Notes under the pieces: model-generated
What the model was told of the DNA's origin: nothing
The model's input: only the letters and a program-made list of their open reading frames with translations
Database searches by the model: none
Made by a program: the position numbers and the translations under genes
Source of the DNA: Pomacea canaliculata
Lineage: Eukaryota; Mollusca; Gastropoda; Architaenioglossa; Ampullariidae
Length of the DNA stretch: 64,000 bases
Assembly: GCF_003073045.1 (NCBI RefSeq)
Contig: NC_037598.1
Coordinates: forward strand, 14,546,486 to 14,610,485
Direction of reading: 5' to 3'
Shown here: in pieces, positions 24,845 through 35,238 of the stretch
How the letters are laid out: each line of letters opens with the position of its first letter
Numbering within the stretch: the first letter of the stretch is position 1

Positions 24845-27800
24845 TCACTTTGATTCTGACTCCTTATTTCCTAGCATCATCTTGATGGTACGACTAACAC
24901 GCTTGCCATCATTAGAACTGTGGAACAAAAAACATTGTTTAAATATTCACAACCCAATGTGAGCAGATGTAATCATGTTCACAAAGATGTTTGGCAAGAA
25001 AATAATGTTTTTTTAGAAAACTTTTCAAAAAAAAAAAACCTGTAGATTATTCAAAAGACAGAAAGGACTAATCTTTTTAAGATTACTTTTGCTCACCATG
25101 TTCTTAGATATTTCACTTCCACTCACCATGTTCTTACACATTTCACTTCTACTCACCATGTTCTTAGATATATCATTTCACTTCCACTGACATCCAAAGG
25201 TTTGAAATATGTCTTCCAATCTTGATCTCCTTCTAAATTGAAACAGTACATTATTGGCAGTCCTGGGATCTGACAGTTCAACTCTAGCAGTCCTTTTTGT
25301 GAAAGTCTGCAAAAGACACACCTGATGTATAACCAGCATCACTCAAGTGATATTACTTCAGAAAGCTGGAGTCCAAATTATACAAACCACAAAAACATGC
25401 CTCATTCACACATCATTACTTCAAAATGCAGAGTTGTGTCTTTCATAGCATAGCATTTCTCCAAAATGGTCTATATCATACAAAAATGCTTTTGCAAACT
25501 TTCTGACCAGCCATGATATATTTGTAGTCTTTTAAGTCTAGTTTTTGTAGTCTAGTTTTGGTAGGTCTATGAAGATAAAGAATGTGTCACAAACATTGCC
25601 TTTCAACAAACAAACTTGGAAATTGAGGGTTGAAAAGTTTGAAGCTCCTTAAGCTAAAACACTTGAAGCTCTTTAATTTCCTTTTGAATAACAATTATTA
25701 ATTTATATATGTGTCAGCACCACTTTGCTAAACATTGGAAACAGTTCTCTAATCATTCACAGAATTATGTACCTGTGTGAAAACACACACACACATTTCT
25801 CTACTGCTGTTCTAGGCAAAGTATGTCATTAATTATGCTATGGGGACAGAAATCCAAATAGTTAACCTAGTTGATATTATTAAATGCATGTAAAGGGATG
25901 GAAAAAAGGATGCCATCACTGCAAACGCCTTACCTTCCTCCTGGGGGAGGCAAATAGTACTTGACGCTACATGCATCCAGCCGCCCTAGCTCCTTGTAGC
26001 CAAGCGTGTTGCTAAAATCCCTCCAGTCCTCCTCCTGCTCCTTCTTGCGCTGTCCGTTGTCTCGAGACAGGTGCTCCCACTCGGCTTCATGCCAGGCTCT
26101 CTCTGCCAAAGCCAGCAGGCGTGGGTATACCATGTTGTCAAACTGCTCAGCAGTGCGTATCACCTCTGTCCATAATTGGCCTTGAAGACCTGACCAAATT
26201 GCAAACAAATAATGTGTAAGATGCTGTCTAATACAAGGTTTCTTCAACGTAAGTAGTTAAAACACCATTCGCATGGTTATTGCTCATTTTCTATTCATAG
26301 ACCTCAGCATTTGAATCCTCTTCCTTTTGTCATTTGGCATTCTCTATCTCAGTTTTCAAATCATTGCTCAAGGTTCGCTCTTCTGTTGTTATTTTCATTA
26401 ACAAACCAGGTTCTGTCACTATTATTCACACCCAGCTTGTTATGAATCTGTTTTTAAAAGCAACTGAAAAAATCAACAAGACTCTGTACACAGACATTCA
26501 GAGGAGGTCATAACTATATCTCCAGCCAATAACAAGCATAGCAGTTTTGATGCTCACCTACTATGTTTCCTGGTTTTTCCAGTGGCTCAAAGTCTGGATC
26601 AAATAACATTTCTTTTAAATCTTCTGAGGTGATAGGTTCCCCTGTCAGTCTGACGTCTGCATTGGAAAACAGATTCTGGGGTGCAAACTCAAACACTTTG
26701 CGTGTGTCCGTGTAGCGACATGCCCAGTAGAGACCTCGCTCTTCAGGATCCGGTTCTTGAGGGTGATCAAAGTACATGTGAGTACCTGGTGTCATGATGA
26801 CCTGAAAATTTTCCATGCAAGCTTGGTTTTAAAGGAAGAGGAATAAGTATAGCCCATGCTTATTAACAATGAAACAATTAGTGAATTCAAACATACTTAA
26901 CATATCAAAAGCAGATAATTGCAATTTATGAGTGAAAAAAAGTCTGCAAATGGATTGCACTCGAGGATTTAAGCTGCTCAGCAAAATCAACTTTCTGCAA
27001 TAATCTAGAATTCTTTAAATTTGTTTTGATTACTGTAAAGGTATAACATTTGACAGGATAGAATAAAAGAGATCACGGAATTGAGTCTTTTGTAAGTGTA
27101 CAATGATTTTGAAATATATATGTTACAAATGATGGAGAAGGAGAAGCTTCTCGCTAGATATCCTTCTTATCATCTAGCTTTCTCTAGACAACAATTGTGC
27201 ATGTTATGTTCATGTATCCATGTCTGTCTGGAGTTGTTTAGTTTTGTTTTTTCTTAAAGCATCACAAGCCTGTACATAGGACCAGGATATGACACTTCAT
27301 AAATTTAATGTAGTAGTAGTAGTATTAAATTCTCAGATTAACACCTCTAAAAGAATGATGACTACAAATGAAATTTTGAAAGACCTTGTAAGCTGCATTA
27401 GCCAGCTTGAAAATATCTCCGGCCCTTCCAGTCTCCCACACATTCTTCCATGCACAGACAAACACCTCCTTATTTGGAAAGTCACTGCGTGGGAAAGGAT
27501 GGCACTGGTAAACTATTCCATCCTGCCAGGCACTGACAGACAAGCACAGATCTTTGGCAATCTCTGCTACCTGCAACAAATGTGGTGCAATTCTGGGGCA
27601 ATCTTGTGCAAGGAAGCATTTATAGTGAAATATCAACATTAAATACTCGCAAACTCCTGAGTACCTGACACATACCAACACAAATCTGAGCTACAGAGAC
27701 CACATTTATACTAGCAAGACCTCCAAAGGCTATCAACCACACTTTAATTCTTCCTTTGAAATAACAATAACACACGTGCCACTTAGTGCTAAACTTGATG

Positions 27801-30800
27801 ATTTCAAAAATAGAATTGTAACAAATGTTTCTCAACGAAAAAAAAAAATCATTGTTAAACCACCAATGAATGTCTTTTTTTTTGCAGGAGAATACTTAAA
27901 CATGCCTCCAGATAAACTAGGTGTTTTGTACATTGCATGACATCAAATCACTTTAGAGAATTAATCAAGAAAAATATGAACAAGTGACTATGTCCTCATC
28001 TCTCTTACCTTCAAAACAAAATACGTCATAAGGTCTTTGAAGGATGCCACCTCACCAGTTTCAATAAGCCACCTGCAGGCTGGTGATTCCTCCCATGCTT
28101 GATAAGGAACTTCATCCCCACCTAAATGGAAAACACGCAGGGGTTGGATATCCTTGTGCAAAGCTTGGATTTCTTGCATGACCTTGCGAATGAATTGAAA
28201 GGTGGACGGTAGGCCAGGGTTGAGAGAATTTTCACTAAACATCTGGACAGACTGCACTGTATGAACAGAAGCCAGCCTGTCTGAAAGAAGATACTCTTCT
28301 GCAGCTACATCATCTCCAGCTGCTTTGAGCCGAGCATAGCGTGCCTAAACAACATATTTTAAACAAACTTTTAAACAAATAAATTTGACATAATAAAAAT
28401 TAATTTGCTTTTGCATTTTGGATATTTTTTTAACAATTATTTTAAGAACAAGTAGATAAATCGTGCATGCCTACATTTTTAGACATCATTATATGCTAGC
28501 TTCAAATATCTTAGAAGACTAGTGGGATGCATAATTTTTTTCTAATGATTAGGTAAAGCTCAGTGCAAAATACTTCCCCAATGCTGGATGAATAAGCCCC
28601 TTCAGTTCTCAAGGAAAATGCCTACAAACATCCATTTGCATATAAAAGTCAAAATCGTAACATTACATTTGTGTACAGATATACCTAATTAACATACAGT
28701 CTCAGCTCTCCCACTAGCGGAGGCCTTAATAACATAAACAATTCCATGTTGTCTGATGTCTCTCTGCGCATGATTATGTTTGCAGGTATCTCAAGAATAA
28801 AAGGGAGTTATTCATCCAGATTTATGATAACAGTATCTTGTACTGAACATTACCTTGTTATTGTAAACAAATTTTCCACCTCACTAGCCTTTAAAACTTT
28901 TCCTGTTTTCACTCAAGATATAACCAAAGCTATAAAATTTAACATGATTTTTTTCAGAAGCAGTATGTTTAAGGCCTAGAGACTGTACACAGAGTTCAAG
29001 AAGCATTCTTGTGGGAAAAGAAATCATGAACTGTTTGTGTGGTGGAGAGGAGGGAGCATCTGATGTGCCGTTTCTTTGGCCATGTTCAGTTTTTAGTCGT
29101 CAGTAACATCATTTTGCTTTGTGGACCCCCCCCCCAACACACACACCCTCGCAGCTAAAAATATTACTTGACAGAAAAACACTGACAACTTACCTGCATT
29201 GCTCGAATCGCAGCATGGCAGTGACCTGGCATATCAATCTCTGGAATGACTTCAATGTGACGCTCTGCAGCAAACATCAGAATCTCTTGGTAGTCCTGTA
29301 CAGTGAAATAACCAGAACCTGGGGGGCAAGCTGTTGGACCTGACCCTAGAAGGGGAAGCAAGGAGCTCTCCTCCATGAGATCATGGCTCCGCTTGCTGCT
29401 GTGCTATTGTTAACAGAAAATGAATTCTTCTATCAGGGTCATATGCTACTCAGAGGAGCCATTTTTTTACCAAGAAAGATTGGAGACAAAAACTATACTT
29501 GTTGCCATGGCTTTTATCATCAAGAGGTTTAGTGAGTTTATATATTCTAGTGTAAGTTTTGTATTTAAAATCCATGCAAATTTCTGGAACAAATCTCTTT
29601 CATCCTCTCTCCTTCTTGTCTCTGTTGTATGGTTTAGACTTCCCATTAACCTCTTCCACAAATAATATTGATATTTCTTTGCAATTTTTACAACTGATGC
29701 CTTTTTTTTTTTCCAGACTTACAAGTTGTTTTCTTCCCTGTGCCGTTACTATGGAGGAATGAATCCAATCTGTCTTCAAGCAATGCAATGAGCAGGAACA
29801 CCTCATACTTATACTTGAATCTTATCACCAAATGACAATGTCTTGTACAAAACTGGCCCCCAAGGTCTGTTGTTGACTTATAAACTATAAGCACATCTTC
29901 ATTCTTATTCCTGTTGAATGCTCTACCCCCTCCCTACTATGGCGCATTCTGGTCTCATCTCAGGCACGCTGTTCTTTCTCTGCATATAGCATCTATTTAC
30001 AGGGCTGGCTGCTTTGGGATATAGCCTTAGTAGCTGACAGTGTAAAATACCAATCCTCCCCCAACTACAGAAGGTGAGTCATGAATGCAGTTGTCTGACT
30101 GCAAAATAGCAACAAGCAACACCCATGGTTAGTGTTTGACCTAACCATGCCATGTCCAATTCCGTCAGTGTATAAACTTACATGCTTAATTTTTGCACTT
30201 GTTGTTTTGTAAAGTACATCGAAGCTGTCATGTAGTGAGGAGATGAATCTAAAATCAAAACAAAAACCTTAATGACTCAATGTCAGCAAGTTTCTACCTA
30301 CTTCTGTAAGTTCCTCCAGTCCAGGAATCTGTATTCTCCAACCTTCATCATCTGTCAGGTGAAGATGCAAAACATTCAGCTTATAAGATGCCATCACCTC
30401 AAGAAGGCGCATGATGGTTTCTTTGCAGTGGAAATTGCGAGCAACATCAACATGATTTCCCCGATGGCTCAACCTTGGTGCATCCTGGATGGAAACCACT
30501 GGCAAAGTTCCATTGGTTGTCATGCTCAAGAGGGTCTGAATGCCCCAGAAAATGCCGGAACTTGTACGAGCCGAAATATGAACCTGCTGTTTCTGACCAT
30601 CCACTTGGAGGTGATATGCTTCAGTGTTGTGCAGGTGTTTGTCATGAACATTTACTGATATATCTCCTTGAGTAAGGATAACAGAACACGTTGATGGCTC
30701 TGATGTGTTCGTTGTGACAGCTGATGCTCCTATCTTACCTGAAGAAACAAAACAAAAAAAAAAAACTAAGAAACTGGTCTAGCAGCAAATGTTTTAAAGT

Positions 30801-33008
30801 GTAACCTGCCATATGAAAAATTTCATAATTATCTATTTGGAATCTTCTTTATGTGAAGAGTGAGCAGCTTAAAAGATTAGTTTATGACATAAAAATGCAC
30901 TAATCCCATAAGGTTCAAGGTTCTGGGGAAATTCTGAAAGATACTTCAAAGAGATGAGTTTTAATTAGCTTTTCGAAAACGTGTAAGGAGGCAACTTGAC
31001 AGAGTGCAAGGGGCAAGTGTTCCAAGCAGAGGAACCAACATATGCAAGCAGAGTAGGGCATAGTGTGGAGTTGGAGTGTATCAGCTGTTCAACAAAGTGG
31101 GTCGGATGAAGTCTGAATGGTGAGACAGAAAGAAAGGTAATCAGTGATGACGGCATTTACAGCAAAGACAGTAGCTATTTGGTGAACTGAAGAAGCATGT
31201 GTAGTGGTGTGGAGGCACAGGCATTCATCAATTTGATGCTGGTATGTGCAAATATTTCCCCAAGTTTGGGGAGCTGTCAAACGAGTACCTAACTCTATAG
31301 AAGATCTGGGAATGAGGGAAAGGTGTCAACTGCTGACTCAGCACTAAAAAGTGCAAACTCTAATACTTCACTCACAAGACTATGGGTCTACCTATACCCT
31401 TTCATTTGAACTTACAACAGAGCAGTTCAAGAGTTTATTTTCTCGAAATTGTAGATTGTATTAATAAAGGTATATAGTCTTTAAACACACAAGCAATAGT
31501 ACTAGACAGGCTCTCATCTCTTATCCTAGTGAGAAATGACATAAAATACCTGCAAGGTATGAAGCTTCTTTCTGAAAAAGCATGTCGCTGTAAATAAGCC
31601 ATTTTCTTGCATCAAACTGAAGTTCTTTAGGAGAATCAGAATCAGTCATGCATATCCTTGCTGGTGTTGGTAAAACCAGCTTGCCTGCTTTTCCCAAATC
31701 TTCTGTATCATTCTTCTTGAACCTTATGTCTGGTGAATATGGATCATAGAAATCATAACGTGCTTTGCCATTTGCTGCAATATAGTCAAATCGCTTCCAT
31801 TTCCAAGGTTTGTCAAATGCAGCTACAAAATCCAAGGTTTCATTAGCTGTGCAAGCAATCACTTTTGGAGTTAAACCATCAGCAGCAATGTACCAGTTTG
31901 GAAAAATGTCAGTGCGAGAAACTGAGTAATACTGTCCTTTAATGGGAATGATTATGGATTCCCCCTTTCTCACAGGTAAAAATAACGGTGTGGGCTTGAG
32001 TTGAAACAAGCAGCCATTGATATGGCAAAGGTTAAGTCCACCTGGTAGATTGACACCACCTTTGCATGGAAGATGCTCAGGTTCTATCATGCGAATGTGT
32101 GAGAAATAAATTGCCCAGTTTCCAAACTGCAACTGTGTTTCCCCTGGTAAGACCAAAAGCAAAAACAAAACATAATAATAATAAATGCAAAAAATTTTTA
32201 AAATGCATGCTCACACTCCTAAGGAGCATGCTCTTAACACTTAAGAACAAGAATGAAACATGGACAGCATATGAGGGAAAGGAAAACAAATAGCATATGA
32301 ACTATAAAAGAATAAACAACTGTACTAAACGAAAAACAAAATCAAATACAGAAAACACAGAGAGGAACCAAATAACAAGAAAAAGAGCTGAGAATAACAA
32401 AATATCTTTTGAAGGTAACCCATTAAAATAACAGAAGGTGTGCATGCATGCATTTTATGTGAAGCTATGCATACCTATAAAACATTATTACACCATGCAA
32501 TTACATACACATGCATATTTTCTGCTTTAATAGACACAAAAATGTGTAGGAAATAGAATTTCTTTGAACTGTGTTTATAAAAAGCTGTTTTAAGATCAGG
32601 TTATTTTCTTTGCTTTTCCCAGAACATTTCAACTAAATGCATAGAAACAAAGCTGTTTTGGGCTGAGATAATCTAATATTTTCACATAAATACTTCATAA
32701 ATGCAAGGATATTATATATAGTTCGTGATAAATCATTAATATTTGTACAACAGATCTATATTCCACTACCATTATATTGTTGCGACTATCGGACGAAAAG
32801 AAATAGCAATCGCATGTACTAAATTTACCAGTTTGCTTAGGTTGGAAACCTTAAATAACCTACCTTTGTTGGCTATTGTGATAGCAGCGGTGTAGGTATC
32901 GTGCCCACCTGTCAGATTGTCTAATATTGCATATTGTATATCAAGTGTGGCTGCCAGTTCATCCAGCTCTTCCTGATTCAGTTGTGGAATACCTCCTTCG
33001 TCTTCCAT
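24845..33008 (-). CDS. Chitobiase-type beta-N-acetylhexosaminidase (GH20)
   Basis: Ten exons in transcript order: 33008-32864, 32143-31550, 30738-30302, 29403-29194, 28344-28009, 27570-27385, 26801-26558, 26189-25934, 25306-25157, 24917-24845. The CDS is 2631 bp (876 residues) with all phases consistent. Order of domains: CHB_HEX carbohydrate-binding domain (about 1-190; LQFGNWAIYFSHIR), GH20b domain, GH20 barrel with HLHLTDDEGWRIQIP, EVIPEIDMPGH, the catalytic HLGGDE at 535-540 (Asp539-Glu540), TPGTHMYFDHP and ALAERAWHEAEW, then the C-terminal CHB_HEX_C domain ending ...NKESESK. It removes terminal GlcNAc from chito-oligosaccharides. This architecture is typical of bacterial chitobiase rather than lysosomal HEXA/HEXB. 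No signal peptide follows ATG33008. An in-frame stop lies upstream, but an upstream coding exon cannot be excluded. Confidence 0.93.
25094..25190 (-). repeat. 30-bp tandem triplication of a splice donor in the hexosaminidase gene
   Basis: Three copies of a unit of about 30 bp, read on minus as GGAAGTGAAATATCTAAGAA followed by CATG|GTGAGT. The exon/intron borders fall at 25157, 25127 and 25097, exactly 30 bp apart. The first copy, which has a few extra bases, forms the end of exon 9; the other two lie in the intron. Confidence 0.85.
28517..28890. mobile_element. Non-autonomous DNA transposon with long TIRs, copy 1
   Basis: The left end reads gactagtgggatgcataat and runs on to gctggatgaataag. 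The right end is its inverted, diverged copy, from gttattcatccagat to cctcactagcc. The same structure recurs at 47958-48348. It sits in a hexosaminidase intron. No ORF. Target-site duplication is unclear. Confidence 0.65.
29940..30085 (+). mobile_element. SINE fragment (same family as 50.0 and 56.6 kb)
   Basis: Contains ggtctcatctcaggcacgct, gttctttctctgcat and tttacagggctggctgcttt followed by atatagccttag. The middle part matches the intact SINE at 56557-56865 read on minus, and the 3' part matches the fragment at 50.0 kb. Confidence 0.6.
30925..31270. repeat. Possible dispersed repeat fragment
   Basis: Carries gatgagttttaattagcttt and aagtgttccaagcagaggaa, a phrase pattern close to the 3' block of the AAT-headed family (gagagttccattgttttgc). 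It may be a diverged copy. It lies in a hexosaminidase intron. Confidence 0.3.
32168..32300 (+). repeat. AAT-headed dispersed repeat, copy 3
   Basis: ataataataataaatgc, then atgcatgctcacactcctaa with ggagcatgctctta, and gaaacatggacagcatat. It matches the 5' third of the copy at 33.9 kb. Hexosaminidase intron 1. Confidence 0.55.
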
Positions 33009-33894
33009 ATTTCTCGTCTTAGTATATACAGATTTCAATACTTCATTAATGCCATAAGTTCTGCCTGGTCTGGCTTTATTTTACCGTTGCTGGAGATTGT
33101 ATTTACGACACAGTAATCTTGTATATTGTACGAAAAAATATACATATATTCCTTGTTAATGGTTTAAGCTCGAGATCTGTAATCTTTGGTGCAACTCGCG
33201 TTTCATTTTTCCCTATCACTACTTATTAGATTAGTTTTCTAATCTTTGGCGCGGATGATTAATAAACCCATTTGACCATGGATGTAGGATATTATATGGT
33301 CCTTGCTCGCATAAAGCAACATCACACACACACTCGCATACTTGAGTCAATTTGTTGCCTGCATGTAAATGCTTCACCAGATGTTTTTCTTTTGTGTTTA
33401 AAACAACAAGCTATTGTGCTCTGCAGCACTGTCAGCATTAGAAATTGAGAATTACGATCGACTTCGGATCACGGACCTATATATAGCTGCGATAACCTGT
33501 GTTTTGGAAAGGTTTCGGCCACCTGGATCACATATGGAATTAATTACCTCTTTTTACCTTATCTCCTTGATTATACCTGGTTTATTTGTCACCAATTTAA
33601 ACAAAAACAAAAACATCAAATTTCAAAAGCACTTCGGTTCCCCACCCACAACACGCAATTACAATGATTTATTCATGAGAGTGATCTCCCTTATTTATGT
33701 TTGTTCTTGGTTGTGAATGAGTGAAGGCAGCTTAGACTGTATATCTACTACGGTTTAACTTATTTAAAAAGTATATTTTATATTTAATGCTAGTCTAGCA
33801 GTCTTTTTAATTTATTTATGGCAATGAATGTGGTTTTTATTGCTTTTCATTGGATATATATGTTATTCAGTTGTCTGCCTGTTTGTATGTTGAT
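33009..33894. other. Upstream region of the hexosaminidase gene
   Basis: Noncoding, AT-rich, presumably with the 5' UTR and promoter of the minus-strand hexosaminidase gene. I recognise no specific site. The plus ORF at 33414-33716 has no family resemblance. Confidence 0.35.
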
Positions 33895-34640
33895 TTGCAA
33901 AGCGCATACTCACACTCTTTAGGAGCATGCTCGTGTTCCTAAGGAGCGATCGAGCTCTTAGTGCTTGAGTCAAGAATGAGACATGGACAATATACAAAAG
34001 AATGAAAGGATGAACAACAATACTGATGAAAGAATAAAAAAAAAGATAAAGAAAATGCAAAAAGGAAGCAGGTAACAAGAACTAAGAGTGTCTTGATTCA
34101 ACAGAGGATGACAGTCAGGGAACTAGCAATAAACATGAAAGTGGGGTGGAAGATGTTGAAAAAGGAGTAGCATTCAGTGGACTGTTGTTAAGAGTAATGC
34201 TCAAGGAAGAGCTCTTCCTTGAGCATTACTCTTAACAACAATCTAGGTGTGTTTTCAGAGCACATTTAAAAGATTCAATAGTGGATAGGTTGCGGATATG
34301 AAAGGGGAGAGAGTTCCATTGTTTTGCTGCAGCTAAAAATATTGTGCCTGTGAAAATATTGTGCCTGTACTTGTAAAAGAGTGACATGGCCTGGTTTCTT
34401 AGCTACCCCAGATGTGCAGTGGAGTTCTATACTTTCTGGAGTTTATACCATGAGGTATGAGCTAGGGGCAGCCTGTGAGCAAGGAGTTGCAGTAATTCAG
34501 ACTAGAAAGAACAAATGCACAGACCTGAGTGTTGTTAGTGAGTGTAGAAAGAATGTGATGTCACGTACTGATCTTACGAAGCTCATAATAGGCAGACTGA
34601 AAGCTGTAACATATGTCTATCTAGAGTCATGTCAGCAGTG
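33895..34640 (+). repeat. AAT-headed dispersed repeat, longest copy (copy 4)
   Basis: Contains catactcacactctttagga, gcatgctcgtgttcctaagg, gagacatggacaatatacaa, then a central palindrome and the 3' block gagagttccattgttttgc with agctaaaaatattgtgcctg. The 5' half matches copy 3, and the 3' half matches copy 2 near 23.2-23.3 kb. Confidence 0.6.
34183..34240. repeat. Perfect 58-bp palindrome without spacer
   Basis: Each 29-bp arm is the exact reverse complement of the other, centred on GAGCTC between 34211 and 34212. The arm contains gagtaatgctcaagg, a piece that appears singly in the related copy near 23.19 kb. Confidence 0.95.
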
Positions 34641-34762
34641 ACAATGAATCCCAGATTCCTGACAGGCAAAGTAAAGGCAATGGCAGTGTTGATATCGCCC
34701 GACTTGACAAAACACACAAAATGGGAACAAATACACAGATACACTCCAAATATTGGCAAATA

Positions 34763-34787
34763 TTTATTTTTTGATCATTGATTTATT
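34763..34787 (-). terminator. Poly(A) signals for CFAP276 distal last exon
   Basis: Minus-strand AATAAA at 34787-34782 and 34768-34763, about 0.4 kb downstream of the distal stop at 35168. A separate tttatt at 35784-35789 could serve the proximal last exon. Confidence 0.4.
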
Positions 34788-35167
34788 TTTTCACATCACA
34801 ATTGAGATTGTGCACTTAGTTACATTTTGTTTACAGTTCTGAAACAATTCTTGGTATGTCAAATTGGTTACATCTGTTGTTGAGAACAATTGCATCAGCG
34901 CTTTGACATCTTTTTGTTACTTTATACAACAGAAAATGGACCAATAAAGCAGTGGGTCACCTCTAAAAATTTCTAGGCAAGGGTTCCTAATCTGGCTACA
35001 AGAACAATTTGAAAGCAACATCTTTATAAGCAGCTCATGTGATGTTTAGTAATTTAAGAATATAAGTATTATCCCCATGTTGGTTCTATTTTTGTTCTTT
35101 GTAACTAATTTCTTGGAGGAATGTACAGCATAGATCTTATCATGATTGTTGTCATTATTACTATTCT

Positions 35168-35238
35168 TCAGAAGTTAAAGACTCCTCCATCTAGTTTTCG
35201 AGAATACCCTGGGTTCGTCACATCTGAGTGGGGACCAA
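35168..35238 (-). other. CFAP276: CFAP276 distal last exon (form B)
   Basis: Acceptor atttcgcag, then 71 bp to TGA, encoding VGPHSDVTNPGYSRKL and DGGVFNF. It has the same length, same phase and same core GYSRKxDGG as form A, and is arguably closer to the human tail. Confidence 0.85.

Noticed and set aside
33414..33716. 100-codon plus ORF upstream of the hexosaminidase gene
   Set aside because: No family resemblance, no splice signals consistent with a gene, and low-complexity end.
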